A stretch of 64,000 bases of DNA from Defluviimonas sp. SAOS-178_SWC (GTDB lineage: Bacteria > Pseudomonadota > Alphaproteobacteria > Rhodobacterales > Rhodobacteraceae). The number at the start of each line of letters is the position of its first letter. The stretch's first letter is position 1. This document shows, piece by piece, positions 40,968 to 49,685 of the stretch. The stretch lies in assembly GCF_039830135.1 (NCBI RefSeq), contig NZ_CP156081.1, positions 1,598,001-1,662,000 of the forward strand. Reading direction: 5' to 3'. The position numbers were made by a program, and so were the translations under genes. Under the pieces are notes generated by a model. That model was not told the origin of the DNA, ran no database searches, and worked only from the letters and a program-made list of their open reading frames with translations.

Positions 40968-41013
40968 ACGGCCCCGGGTTGTTGACCGGCGGGCGGGGCG
41001 CTACATAGCGGCC

Positions 41014-42012
41014 ATGACCGCCCGCGCCGCAATCCGAGATGCCGCCCGCCTGTCCGTCGCGCCGATGATGGACTGGACCGACCGCTATTGCCGGCTCTTT
41101 CACCGCCAGATCAGCCGGCAGGCGCTGCTTTACACCGAGATGGTGACGGCACCGGCCGTGATCCACGGCGATCGCGACCGGCTGCTGGGCTTCGACCAGA
41201 CCGAACATCCGGTTGCCCTGCAACTCGGCGGCTCGGACCCGGCGGACCTGGCCGAGGCCACGCGGATCGCGGCTGACTACGGCTATGACGAGGTCAACCT
41301 CAATGTCGGCTGCCCGTCGGACCGGGTTCAGTCGGGCTGCTTCGGCGCGGTGCTGATGGAGCGGCCGGGCCTCGTCGCCGATTGCGTGGCGGCCATGATC
41401 GCGGCGGCGCCGGTGGAGGTCACGGTGAAATGCCGGATTGGCGTCGACGATCAGGTGCCGGAAGAGGTGCTGCCGGCCTTCCTCGAATCTGTTGCGGGTG
41501 CCGGGGTCGTGCGCTTTGCCATCCATGCCCGGAAGGCCTGGCTTAAGGGGTTGAGCCCGAAGGAAAACCGCGACATCCCGCCGCTCGACTATCCGCTCGT
41601 GATGGCAATGAAGCGGGCCTTTCCAGCGCTGCATGTCTCGGTCAACGGCGGCATCACCTCGCTCGGTCAGGCCGAGGCATTCCTCGCGGACGGTCTTGAC
41701 GGGGTGATGGTCGGACGGGCGGCCTATCACGAACCCTATGAGGTGCTGGGGGAGGCCGATGCGCGCATCTTCGGCGCCGGCGCCGGACCTGACCGGTTCG
41801 AAGTGGTCGACCGGATGCGGCCCCATATCGCCCGCCGCCTCGAAACTGGCGGGCGGCTCCACCAGATCACCCGCCATATGCTCGGCCTCTTCCACGGCCA
41901 ACCCGGCGCGAGAAGCTGGCGGCGCATCCTTTCCGAACGTGCCAACCTGCCGGGGGCCGGGCTTGAGGTTCTCGACGCGGCCCTGGCACCGATGCGCGAT
42001 CTCGCCGCCTGA
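41014..42012 (+). CDS. dusA: tRNA-dihydrouridine(20/20a) synthase
   Basis: FMN enzyme that reduces uridine 20 and 20a in the tRNA D-loop. The 332-residue protein has SVAPMMDWTDRYCRLFHRQ, LYTEMVTAPAVIHGDRDRLL and the catalytic Cys motif NLNVGCPSDRVQSGCFGAVL. Lys and His in VKCRIGVDD and FAIHARKAWLKGL follow, then NGGITSLGQAEAFL. These are specific for the DusA branch. Length is normal. It is followed by a family B repeat and a convergent transporter gene. Confidence 0.96.
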   Translation: MTARAAIRDAARLSVAPMMDWTDRYCRLFHRQISRQALLYTEMVTAPAVIHGDRDRLLGFDQTEHPVALQLGGSDPADLAEATRIAADYGYDEVNLNVGCPSDRVQSGCFGAVLMERPGLVADCVAAMIAAAPVEVTVKCRIGVDDQVPEEVLPAFLESVAGAGVVRFAIHARKAWLKGLSPKENRDIPPLDYPLVMAMKRAFPALHVSVNGGITSLGQAEAFLADGLDGVMVGRAAYHEPYEVLGEADARIFGAGAGPDRFEVVDRMRPHIARRLETGGRLHQITRHMLGLFHGQPGARSWRRILSERANLPGAGLEVLDAALAPMRDLAA

Positions 42013-42017
42013 CCTCC

Positions 42018-42049
42018 TTCATCTTGCCCTAAATATCCCCGCCGGAGGC
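42018..42049 (-). repeat. Intergenic repeat family B copy
   Basis: TTCATCTTGCCCTAAATATC followed by CCCGCCGGAGGC, between dusA and the convergent transporter. The opposite strand matches the copy at 11030-11062. Confidence 0.8.
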
Positions 42050-42059
42050 GTCCCCGGCC

Positions 42060-43253
42060 TCAGACCCGCGCAGGCGCCGGGCGGGAGAGGATGAGCACCG
42101 CAAGCCCCGTCGCCGCCACGGCGCAAACGGCAATCGCGGCGACCATCGGCAGCGCGGTGCCGTCGAAGAACGGGCCCGTGAGCATGACCACGAGCCCGCC
42201 CGCGAGCATCTGCAACGTGCCGCCGAGCGAGGAGGCGAGGCCGGCGATCTCGCCATGATCGTCGAGCGCCATGACCATCACGGTCGGGATCACCAGGCCA
42301 AGGCAGGCATTGCCGAGGAAGAGCCCCGCCACGAGAACCGGCAGCGCGTCGATGCCGGACCCGATGAGCCCCAGCGTCGCAAGGGCGCAGGCGGCGAAAC
42401 CCGCCGTCGCCCAGAGGACGACGCGCCGCGCGCCCCAGCGCGCCCCGAGACCGGCGGCAAGCTGGCTCGCGGCGAAAAAGCCGACGGCGTTGAGCGCGAA
42501 GGCCAGCGAGAACCCGGTCGGGCTCAGCCGGTATTGCCCGGTATAGACGAAGCTCGCCGAGGCGATGAACACGAAGAAGCTCGCCATGCCGAAGCCGCCG
42601 ACGAAGGTCAGGCCCATGAACATCCGGTCACGCAGCAGCGTCGCGGTGCCCGTCGCGAGCGAGCGCAGGTTGACCGGCACCCGGTCCTCCGGCCTGAGCG
42701 TCTCGGGCAGGAGGAACCCGGTCATCAGGAGGCTCGCCACCGCGGCAAGGCAGAGGACCGCGAAGATCATCCGCCATCCGGCCACGGCGATCACGCCGGA
42801 CCCGGCAAGCGGGGCCAGCATCGGAGAGACCGAGATCACCAGCATGATCAGCGCCATGAGCCGCGTTGCCGCGTGCCCGGTATGAAGATCGCGGATGATC
42901 GCGCGGGGAATGACCATGACGACCGCCGCGCCAAGCCCCTGCAGGAAGCGCCAGGCGGTCAGGGTGCCGATGCTGTCGGCCATGAGGCATCCGAGCGACC
43001 CGGCGATGAAGATCGCGAGGCCGAGATAGAGGGGCGGCTTCCGCCCGGCCTGGTCGGCCCATGGACCGTAGACGAGCTGCGCCAGGCCGAAGGCAATGAA
43101 GAATGCGGTGATCGTCATCTGTACGTCCGCGACGTCGGCGCCAAGCGCACGGCCGATCTCCGGCATCGCCGGCAGGTACATGTCGATCGAGAATGGCCCC
43201 ACGGCGGAAAGCAGGCCGAGAATCGCCGCGGAACGGAACAATCCGCCTTGCAT
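42060..43253 (-). CDS. Bcr/CflA-type drug-resistance MFS transporter
   Basis: A 397-residue, 12-helix exporter of the major facilitator superfamily. Start at 43253 (MQGGLFRSAAILGLLSAVGP); an upstream in-frame extension is rejected. The SIDMYLPAMPEIGRALGADV signature after helix 1, the LVYGPWADQAGRKPPLYLGL loop between helices 2 and 3, and VVMVIPRAIIRDLHTG mark the Bcr/CflA group, which exports bicyclomycin, chloramphenicol and other compounds or cell metabolites. No dedicated regulator adjacent. Divergent from the TauE gene. Confidence 0.92.
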   Translation of the reverse strand: MQGGLFRSAAILGLLSAVGPFSIDMYLPAMPEIGRALGADVADVQMTITAFFIAFGLAQLVYGPWADQAGRKPPLYLGLAIFIAGSLGCLMADSIGTLTAWRFLQGLGAAVVMVIPRAIIRDLHTGHAATRLMALIMLVISVSPMLAPLAGSGVIAVAGWRMIFAVLCLAAVASLLMTGFLLPETLRPEDRVPVNLRSLATGTATLLRDRMFMGLTFVGGFGMASFFVFIASASFVYTGQYRLSPTGFSLAFALNAVGFFAASQLAAGLGARWGARRVVLWATAGFAACALATLGLIGSGIDALPVLVAGLFLGNACLGLVIPTVMVMALDDHGEIAGLASSLGGTLQMLAGGLVVMLTGPFFDGTALPMVAAIAVCAVAATGLAVLILSRPAPARV

Positions 43254-43480
43254 GACATGCCTCTCTTGGAATTTTGGGCCGGCGGCGCCGGTTTGCTCTG
43301 TTCGCAGCGTGAAGGATAACCTGCCGGGCCCGGGCGTCAAGCCGACCGTATCTCGATGAGCGGCGAGCGAGGGGGAAGCCTCATGCGGGTCCGGAAGGGT
43401 CGGGGAGGGGCAAAGCCTTCTGGCCAAGTCCGGCCCGTCCCTGTATCTGCCCCGGAAAGGACCGAGTGAAAGGATGCGCG

Positions 43481-44299
43481 ATGCCGGGTTTGTCCGACCT
43501 CTTGCCGATGCTGTTGCTTCTGCTCGCGATCGGTGCCTTCGCGGGCGTCGTGGCCGGCCTTCTCGGCGTTGGCGGGGGCATCGTCCTCGTGCCGGCCTTC
43601 TACCATGCCTTTGCGAGCCTCGGATACGAAGGGCCGGATCTCATGCAGGTCTGCGTCGCGACCTCGTTGGCCACGATCATCGTGACCTCTGTGCGCTCGG
43701 TTCTCGCCCACAACCGCAAGGGCGCGGTGGACTGGAGCGTGCTGAAGGGCTGGGCGCCGGGGATCGCCGTCGGGGCGGTGCTCGGCGTCCTTGCGGTGGC
43801 GCAGCTTCGCACCCCGGCCTTGCAGGCGATCTTCGGCAGCCTCGCGCTGGCCGTGGCCTTCTATCTGGGGCTCGGCCGGGCCGAATGGCGGCTCGGCGCG
43901 GCGATGCCGGTCGGGGCGGGGCGGGCGGTCCTGTCGCCGCTTGTCGGCTTCCTGTCGGTCCTGATGGGGATCGGCGGCGGATCGTTTGGCGTGCCGCTGA
44001 TGAGCCTCTTCGGCATGCCCATCCATCGCGCGGTGGCGACGGCGGCCGGATTCGGCGTTGTCATCGCCGTGCCGTCGGTCTCGGGGTTCCTCCTCAGTGC
44101 GGCCGACGTGCCGCCGCCCTTCACGGTCGGATCGGTCAATCTGCCGGCCTTCGTCGTGATCATCGCGATGACGCTGATCACGGCGCCCTGGGGGGTGCGG
44201 TTCGCCCATGCGATGGATCCGAAGCCGCTGAAACGGGTTTTCGCGGTCTTCCTCACGCTCGTGGCGCTTAACATGCTCCGCAAGTCGCTCGGCTGGTAG
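43481..44299 (+). CDS. TauE/SafE family anion permease
   Basis: A 272-residue inner-membrane protein with about eight hydrophobic segments. Start at 43481 (MPGLSDLLPMLLLLLAIGAF) with AAGGA upstream; a GTG at 43466 is possible. Two repeats of the family motif occur: AGLLGVGGGIVLVPAFYHAF in the first half and VLMGIGGGSFGVPLMSLFGM in the second, then ATAAGFGVVIAVPS. Members export sulfite, sulfoacetate or related anions. The sulfur-linked repressor at 36.7-37.0 kb is the only other hint of sulfur metabolism in the region. Confidence 0.9.
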   Translation: MPGLSDLLPMLLLLLAIGAFAGVVAGLLGVGGGIVLVPAFYHAFASLGYEGPDLMQVCVATSLATIIVTSVRSVLAHNRKGAVDWSVLKGWAPGIAVGAVLGVLAVAQLRTPALQAIFGSLALAVAFYLGLGRAEWRLGAAMPVGAGRAVLSPLVGFLSVLMGIGGGSFGVPLMSLFGMPIHRAVATAAGFGVVIAVPSVSGFLLSAADVPPPFTVGSVNLPAFVVIIAMTLITAPWGVRFAHAMDPKPLKRVFAVFLTLVALNMLRKSLGW

Positions 44300-44305
44300 G
44301 GCGGG

Positions 44306-44980
44306 CTAGCGCGGATCGAGGCGGGCAAGGTAATCCTCGACCGTCTTGCCGGGTTCGGGCAGGAAGGCCCCGCCGTCATGTGCGAGAGACGTCACAAGAT
44401 CGACGCGGAACATCCTGAAATCACTGGATAGATCGCACCAGGCGGTGAGTGTCCACGCACGCCCCCAATAGTCGAGGTGGAGCGGCCGGACGCGCCGCAC
44501 CCTCTCGGCCCCGCTCGTATCGGGGTAACCGAGCGCGAGCGTCAGGTGATCGCGGATCGCCCGGCGGATCAGCGCGAGGAAGGGGGCCGCCCGTGCTGCC
44601 TCGGCGCTGGCGAAGACGAAGCTGTCGGCGCCGGGATCCTGCGCGCGGGCGGGGGCCACGGCGCCGATCTTCGCACGAAGCGAGGCTGCCGCGCGGGCTG
44701 TCGTCGGATCGGCGGCTCCGGCGACAAGGGTAATGCCGAGGCGCAGCGCCTCGAATTCGTCGCGGGTGAGCGTCATCGGCGGCAGTGTCGTCGGATCGCG
44801 GAGCTGGTAGCCCACCCCCCGCGCGCCCTCGACTGGCAGTCCCGACGCGGCAAGCGCCGTCATGTCGCGCCAGATCGTGCGGGTCGAGACGCCGAGACGG
44901 CGGCCGAGATCTTCGGCGCGGTGGAGCGTCCCGTCGCGCAGGATCTGGACGAGGTCGAAGAGGCGGTCGGAGCGGCGCAT
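44306..44980 (-). CDS. YafY-type regulator (HTH plus WYL domain)
   Basis: A 224-residue transcription factor. Start at 44980 (MRRSDRLFDLVQILRDGTLH). N-terminal winged helix HTH_11: AEDLGRRLGVSTRTIWRDMT, then LPVEGARGVGYQLRDP. The C-terminal part is WYL-like, with the LHLDYWGRAWTLTAWCDL strand and FRMFRVDLVTSL. WYL domains bind ligands, often nucleic acids or cyclic nucleotides. It converges with the TauE gene (6-bp gap). A perfect palindrome upstream is the probable operator. Confidence 0.9.
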   Translation of the reverse strand: MRRSDRLFDLVQILRDGTLHRAEDLGRRLGVSTRTIWRDMTALAASGLPVEGARGVGYQLRDPTTLPPMTLTRDEFEALRLGITLVAGAADPTTARAAASLRAKIGAVAPARAQDPGADSFVFASAEAARAAPFLALIRRAIRDHLTLALGYPDTSGAERVRRVRPLHLDYWGRAWTLTAWCDLSSDFRMFRVDLVTSLAHDGGAFLPEPGKTVEDYLARLDPR

Positions 44981-45006
44981 TGGGGTTGACCGGGACGATG
45001 ATATGC

Positions 45007-45036
45007 GGGCAACTGACAAAATACTGTCAGTTGCCC
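45007..45036. promoter_or_regulatory. Perfect 12-bp-arm palindrome upstream of the YafY-type gene
   Basis: GGGCAACTGACA (45007-45018) and TGTCAGTTGCCC (45025-45036) flank AAATAC, 26 bp upstream of the regulator start. Very likely an autoregulatory operator. It also lies about 120 bp upstream of tatA on the other side. Confidence 0.75.
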
Positions 45037-45156
45037 CCCCTCCGCAAGGCCCTGGCGGCCGGTGACGCGTCCAAAGCGCTTTGACAGGCCGCCCGATGGG
45101 CCTACATCGGATAGATCAATTTCGGGCGCGAGGACATGCGCCCCAGGGAGACGAAC

Positions 45157-45372
45157 ATGCTCAACAACATCGGCATTCCGGGCCTTCTTCTGATCGCGGT
45201 CGTGGTCCTCGTGCTTTTCGGGCGCGGCAAGGTCTCCTCGCTCATGGGCGAGGTCGGCAAGGGTATCACCGCCTTCAAGAAGGGCGTGAAGGACGGCACG
45301 GACGAGATCGAGAAGGCTTCTGCGGACAAGGCCCGCGACGTGACCCCCGAGGACGAGAAGGACAAGGCCTGA
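45157..45372 (+). CDS. tatA: Sec-independent translocase subunit TatA
   Basis: Forms the pore-like assemblies of the twin-arginine export system. Start at 45157 ([20 protein letters not shown]) after AGGGAGA; 7 codons upstream in frame are rejected. The 71-residue product has the short membrane helix, the [20 protein letters not shown] hinge and amphipathic helix, then an acidic tail. Followed by tatB and tatC. Confidence 0.96.
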   Translation: MLNNIGIPGLLLIAVVVLVLFGRGKVSSLMGEVGKGITAFKKGVKDGTDEIEKASADKARDVTPEDEKDKA

Positions 45373-45405
45373 GCCTTGACCTTCGCCTGATGGGGCGCGG
45401 CGGAC

Positions 45406-45957
45406 ATGTTTGACATCGGCTGGAGTGAGCTTCTGCTCATTGGCGTCGTGGCGCTGATCGTGGTCGGTCCGAAGGACCTGCCGGGGATGTTCCGAACGCT
45501 TGGGCGGTTCACCGCCAAGGCGCGGGCGATGGGACGGGAGTTCCAGCGCGCGATGGACGATGCGGCGAAGGAGACGGGCGTCAAGGAGACGGCTGACGAG
45601 CTCAAGGCAATGACATCGAAGAAGAACCTCGGTCTCGACGCGCTCGACAAGGCGGCGGCGAAGTTCGAGAAGTGGGATCCTTCGAAATCCTCGTCGGCGC
45701 CGAAAGGTCCGGCGACGCAGGCTCTGGCGGACAAGCGCGCCGCCGAAGCGGCAGAGCGCAAGGCGAAGCTTGCCGGGGCGCCGGAGCCGAAGGCCGCCTC
45801 GCCCGAGCCGGCCGCGAAGCCCGCGCCGAAAAAGGCGCCCGCGACGAAGACCGCCGCCAAGACCCCGGCCAAATCCGCGCCCGCGAAAAAGACGGCACCC
45901 GCGAAACCCTCGGCAGCGGCCAAGCCGAAGCCCCGAGCGAAGAAGGGCGAGGCATGA
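45406..45957 (+). CDS. tatB: Sec-independent translocase subunit TatB
   Basis: Receptor partner of TatC. The 183-residue protein opens MFDIGWSELLLIGVVALIVV, followed by GPKDLPGMFRTLGRFTAKAR and a long amphipathic helix. The C-terminal third is a low-complexity Ala/Lys/Pro tail (for example KPAPKKAPATKTAAKTPAKS), which is common but variable in Rhodobacterales TatB. Stop overlaps the tatC start by four bases. Confidence 0.95.
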   Translation: MFDIGWSELLLIGVVALIVVGPKDLPGMFRTLGRFTAKARAMGREFQRAMDDAAKETGVKETADELKAMTSKKNLGLDALDKAAAKFEKWDPSKSSSAPKGPATQALADKRAAEAAERKAKLAGAPEPKAASPEPAAKPAPKKAPATKTAAKTPAKSAPAKKTAPAKPSAAAKPKPRAKKGEA

Positions 45958-46856
45958 GCGAGGACAACATCGACGATTCGACCGCGCCGCTGATCGAGCA
46001 TCTGGCGGAGCTGCGGACGCGCATCCTCTGGTCCCTCGCGGCCTTTCTGACCGCCATGGTGATCTGCTTTTCCTTCGGCAGCGCGATCCTCGATTTTCTG
46101 CTCGTGCCAATCGAGAAGACGATGCGCGCGCTTGGCAATACCAATCCGGTGATGCAGTACACCGCGCCGCAGGAATACTTCTTCACGCTGATCCGGATTT
46201 CGATGGTGGGCGGGTTGGTCCTCGCCTTTCCGGTCATCGCCTACCAGATGTGGCGGTTCGTGGCGCCGGGTCTGTATCGCAGCGAAAAGCAGGCGTTTCT
46301 GCCCTTCCTGATCGCCTCTCCGGCGCTGTTCCTGACCGGCGCGGCCTTCGCCCATTACCTCGTCGTGCCGCTGGCGATGAAGTTCTTCCTCGGCTTTGCC
46401 GATCTGCCCTCCTACTTCGCCGCCGTCTTCACGGGCGACAAGGCGGCGCAGCCCGCCACCGAGTCCGGCATCGACATCGTCTTCAACGGCAAGGTCAACG
46501 AGACCCTCGACATCACGCTGAAGATGATTGTGGCGTTCGGTCTCTGCTTCCAGCTTCCGGTGCTTCTGACGCTGATGGGCAAGGCCGGGCTGGCGAGTTC
46601 GCGCGGGCTCAGGAGTGTGCGCAAATACGCTGTCGTCGGCATTCTTGTCGTCGCCGCGATCGTGACGCCGCCGGACGTGACGACGCAGGTGATGCTCTTC
46701 ACCGTGGTTTACGGGCTTTACGAGATCTCGATCTATCTGGTGCAATGGGTCGAGAAGAAGAAGGACGAAGAGGCGCGGGCCGAGGGGATCATCGGCGAGG
46801 ACGAGAGCCTCTTCGACGATCCTGACGACACCGAAGACGAGACGACCAAGGCATGA
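45954..46856 (+). CDS. tatC: Sec-independent translocase subunit TatC
   Basis: Six-helix receptor that recognises twin-arginine signal peptides. The 300-residue protein has PLIEHLAELRTRILWSLAAF at the start, the TAPQEYFFTLIRISMVGGLV region with the conserved Glu, and YQMWRFVAPGLYRSEKQAFL. The later helix FGLCFQLPVLLTLMGKAGLA and VTPPDVTTQVMLFTVVYGLY complete it. The tail is acidic and longer than in E. coli. Starts in the tatB stop and its own stop overlaps the DUF815 ATPase start. Confidence 0.97.
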   Translation: MSEDNIDDSTAPLIEHLAELRTRILWSLAAFLTAMVICFSFGSAILDFLLVPIEKTMRALGNTNPVMQYTAPQEYFFTLIRISMVGGLVLAFPVIAYQMWRFVAPGLYRSEKQAFLPFLIASPALFLTGAAFAHYLVVPLAMKFFLGFADLPSYFAAVFTGDKAAQPATESGIDIVFNGKVNETLDITLKMIVAFGLCFQLPVLLTLMGKAGLASSRGLRSVRKYAVVGILVVAAIVTPPDVTTQVMLFTVVYGLYEISIYLVQWVEKKKDEEARAEGIIGEDESLFDDPDDTEDETTKA

Positions 46857-47695
46857 ACGAGGAGTTGCTGATCCGCGTGGCCGAAGCGCTGGAGCGCATG
46901 GCCCCCGCACCGCGCAAGACGCCGGATTTCGATGCGGCGGAGGCGTTCGTCTGGCATGTGGACCCCGACCGGCTGGAACCCGTGGGAGCGGTCAACCGGA
47001 TCGACTTGCCGCTTCTCGTCGGGATCGAGCGGTCGCGGGACACGCTTCTGGCCAACACCCTCCAGTTCGCGCGCGGCCTGCCGGCGAACAACGCGCTTCT
47101 CTGGGGGGCGCGGGGGATGGGGAAATCCTCGCTCGTCAAGGCGGTCCATGCCGAGGTACGCCGGCAGGGCCTGCCGCTGAAGATCGTAGAGCTTGCGCGC
47201 GAGGATCTGCCCTCGGTCGGCCGGCTTCTCATGCATCTCAGAGCCGCACGGGACCACCGCTTCGTCCTCTTCTGCGATGATCTGTCCTTCAGCCACGACG
47301 ACCAGCACTACAAGAGCCTTAAGGCCGTCCTCGACGGCGGGATCGAGGGGCGGCCAGACAACGTGATCCTCTACGCCACCTCGAACCGCCGCCACCTGAT
47401 GCCGCGCGACATGATCGAGAACGAGCGCTCGACGGCGATCAACCCGTCCGAGGCGGTGGAGGAGAAGGTGTCGCTTTCGGACCGCTTCGGCCTGTGGCTC
47501 GGTTTCCATCCCTGCAGCCAGGACGAATACCTTGCCATGATCCGGGGCTATTGCGACGCCTATGGCGTCGCGATCGAGGACGAGGCGTTGCGCGCGGAAG
47601 CGATCGAGTGGCAGGCGACGCGGGGGGCGCGGTCGGGTCGGGTGGCCTGGCAGTATTTCACCGACTTGGCGGGGCGGCGCGGCGTCACGCTCTGA
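46853..47695 (+). CDS. DUF815 AAA-type ATPase, coupled to tatC
   Basis: A 280-residue P-loop ATPase of unknown role. Residues 1-60 form a helical N-terminal region. Walker A is ALLWGARGMGKSSLVKAV and Walker B is HRFVLFCDDLSF, followed by VLDGGIEGRPDNVILYATSN (sensor 1) and RHLMPRDMIENE. DRFGLWLGFHPCSQDEYLAM lies in the lid. All motifs are intact. Its start shares four bases with the tatC stop, so it is made together with the translocase; whether this is functional is unknown. Confidence 0.88.
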   Translation: MNEELLIRVAEALERMAPAPRKTPDFDAAEAFVWHVDPDRLEPVGAVNRIDLPLLVGIERSRDTLLANTLQFARGLPANNALLWGARGMGKSSLVKAVHAEVRRQGLPLKIVELAREDLPSVGRLLMHLRAARDHRFVLFCDDLSFSHDDQHYKSLKAVLDGGIEGRPDNVILYATSNRRHLMPRDMIENERSTAINPSEAVEEKVSLSDRFGLWLGFHPCSQDEYLAMIRGYCDAYGVAIEDEALRAEAIEWQATRGARSGRVAWQYFTDLAGRRGVTL

Positions 47696-47750
47696 TGCGC
47701 CCCTGCGGGCATCCATGTCCCGCTGGCCGGAATTTCACGACGAATAGAGG

Positions 47751-47788
47751 CATGAAGCCCCGGAGCCGAAGTGCGCCGGGGCTTCATG
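47751..47788. terminator. Bidirectional terminator between DUF815 and nlpD-like genes
   Basis: Thirteen-bp perfect arms CATGAAGCCCCGG (47751-47763) and CCGGGGCTTCATG (47776-47788) with a 12-nt loop, in the gap between two converging genes. Confidence 0.8.
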
Positions 47789-47793
47789 TGACC

Positions 47794-48975
47794 TTATTGC
47801 AGGTACGGCATCGGATCGACGCTGTCGAAGCCCTGGCGAACCTCGAAATGCAGGAAGGCGGGATCCGAGGACCGCACCTTCGCGATGGCCTGGCCGCGCT
47901 TGACCCTGTCACCCTTCGCGACCGTTATCCCGTCGATATTGGCATAGACCGTCAGCAGGTTTCCATCGTGCCGGATCACCAGGATCGGCACCTGCTCGGT
48001 ATCCTTGGTGATCGCGGCGACGGTGCCGTCGCCGGCGGCGCCGACCGAGGTGCCGGCGCTGGCCGCGATGTCGATGCCCTCGTTCTTCTTCTTCTGGTAG
48101 CCGCGAATGATCTTGCCGGCGACCGGCATGGCGAGCTTCGCAGTCCCCGAGGCGGCGGTCTTCTGCGCCCCGAGATCGGCGGAGGGCGGCGTTTTGACCG
48201 GTTCCGCCTTGGGCGCGGTCTTTTCCGCTGGCAGCGGCTTTGCCGCCGAGGGGGGCGTGGGCGTGGGGGAACCCTCGCCGGGGGCGGTAACCACCTCGCG
48301 CGAGGGCGGCACTGCTGCGGCGACCGGGATCAGAAGGGTCTGGCCTTCGCGCACCGAAAGGTCGGGGCCGAGGCCGTTCCAGTCGGCGAGCGCCTTGACG
48401 TTGACGTTGTAGAGCCGGGCGAGGGAATAGGCCGTCTCGCCCCGCATCACCCGGTGCCGGATCGGTTCGGTGTTACCGATGGTGGAGGTGCTGACGCCCG
48501 ATGCGGCCGGAGCCGAGGTTTGCCCCGCGCCCGCCCGGTCGATGGCACTTGATGCGATGGTTGTCACGTCGATGGCGCCGCCGGTGGAAGTGGCGGGGGC
48601 GCCTGTCAGCGGCGAAGGCTCGGCCACCTTGCGGGGCAGCGCCAGAACTTCGCCGTCGCGCAGCACCGCGCCGGGGGTAACGGCGTTGTAGTTGGCAAGC
48701 TCGCCGGCCGGCATGCCGATCCGGGCCGCGACCGTGTCGACCGTGTCGCCGCGCCGCGCAACCGCGACCTGGTAGCCGGGATAGGAGATGATGCCGCGCG
48801 CATCCGCGGCCGGACGCGCTGCCGCCTGACTCGCCGCCGCGGACGTGTCCAGCCCGGTCCCGCCGAAGCGCCTCAGATCCGGATCGAACCGGCCACCCGG
48901 CTGGCAGGCGGTGAGCATCAGGACGCCGATCCCGATCAGGGGCAGGCGGAAGGTATGGGTCGGGAAAGCTCGCAT
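47794..48975 (-). CDS. NlpD-like LysM/M23 lipoprotein, probable amidase activator
   Basis: An outer- or inner-membrane lipoprotein that should regulate cell-wall amidases at division. Start at 48975 (MRAFPTHTFRLPLIGIGVLM) with GAGG upstream. Lipobox LTAC. Two LysM domains (YQVAVARRGDTVDTVAARIG and HRVMRGETAYSLARLYNVNV) are followed by a Pro/Ala-rich linker and the M23 domain. The M23 zinc site is degenerate: the first His is replaced in NEGIDIAA and HLHFE reads FLHFE. It is therefore probably a non-catalytic activator, as E. coli NlpD. It follows pcm and surE, the usual order. Confidence 0.92.
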   Translation of the reverse strand: MRAFPTHTFRLPLIGIGVLMLTACQPGGRFDPDLRRFGGTGLDTSAAASQAAARPAADARGIISYPGYQVAVARRGDTVDTVAARIGMPAGELANYNAVTPGAVLRDGEVLALPRKVAEPSPLTGAPATSTGGAIDVTTIASSAIDRAGAGQTSAPAASGVSTSTIGNTEPIRHRVMRGETAYSLARLYNVNVKALADWNGLGPDLSVREGQTLLIPVAAAVPPSREVVTAPGEGSPTPTPPSAAKPLPAEKTAPKAEPVKTPPSADLGAQKTAASGTAKLAMPVAGKIIRGYQKKKNEGIDIAASAGTSVGAAGDGTVAAITKDTEQVPILVIRHDGNLLTVYANIDGITVAKGDRVKRGQAIAKVRSSDPAFLHFEVRQGFDSVDPMPYLQ

Positions 48976-49043
48976 CGCTCGTATCCTCATCATCTCATCG
49001 GGGACCCTGTTGACCGGGTCTCTCATTCTGGTCCGGGCCGGTC

Positions 49044-49685
49044 TCAGTCCTGCGCCAGCCCCTCGACCAGCGGCACGAAGCGCACCGGTCGCAATTCCTC
49101 GTACTCATAGCCCTGAGGCGTGCGCGTGACCTTGATCAGGCTCTGCACCGTATCCGACTGCCCCACCGGCAAAACCATGATACCGCCTTCCCGAAGCTGA
49201 GCCAAGAGCGGCCCCGGAGGGTCTTCGGCCGCCGCAGTGACGATGATCCGGTCGAACGGCGCCTGATCGGGCAGGCCGTGGCTGCCGTCGCCGGCAAGGG
49301 CAGTGATGTTGGTGAGGTCGAGCGCGGCGAAGACCTTCTCGGCCTCGCGCACCAGCCGCCGGTGCCGGTCGATCGTATAGACCCTGCGGGCGAGAAGCGA
49401 GAGGATCGCGGCCTGGTAGCCGGAGCCGGTGCCCACCTCCAGCACCTTGTCGCGGGGGCTGACATGCAGGGCCTGCGTCATCAGCCCGACGACCGACGGC
49501 TGGCTGATCGTCTGGCCGCAGGCGATGGGCAGCGGCATGTCCTCATAGGCGCGGTCGGTGAAGATTCCGCGCACGAAGTCGCCCCGGTCGATCTTTTCCA
49601 TAACCGTCAGCACCCGGGAATCCGTGACCCCCTTGGAGCGGAGCGCATAGAGAAAGCGCATCTTCCGCTCGGCAAGGTCGGTCAT
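49044..49685 (-). CDS. pcm: Protein-L-isoaspartate O-methyltransferase
   Basis: Repairs damaged isoaspartyl residues using S-adenosylmethionine. The 213-residue protein has [20 protein letters not shown], the SAM motif [27 protein letters not shown] and [15 protein letters not shown]. Starts inside the surE stop (ATGA). surE, pcm and nlpD form the classical stationary-phase operon. Confidence 0.96.
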   Translation of the reverse strand: MTDLAERKMRFLYALRSKGVTDSRVLTVMEKIDRGDFVRGIFTDRAYEDMPLPIACGQTISQPSVVGLMTQALHVSPRDKVLEVGTGSGYQAAILSLLARRVYTIDRHRRLVREAEKVFAALDLTNITALAGDGSHGLPDQAPFDRIIVTAAAEDPPGPLLAQLREGGIMVLPVGQSDTVQSLIKVTRTPQGYEYEELRPVRFVPLVEGLAQD

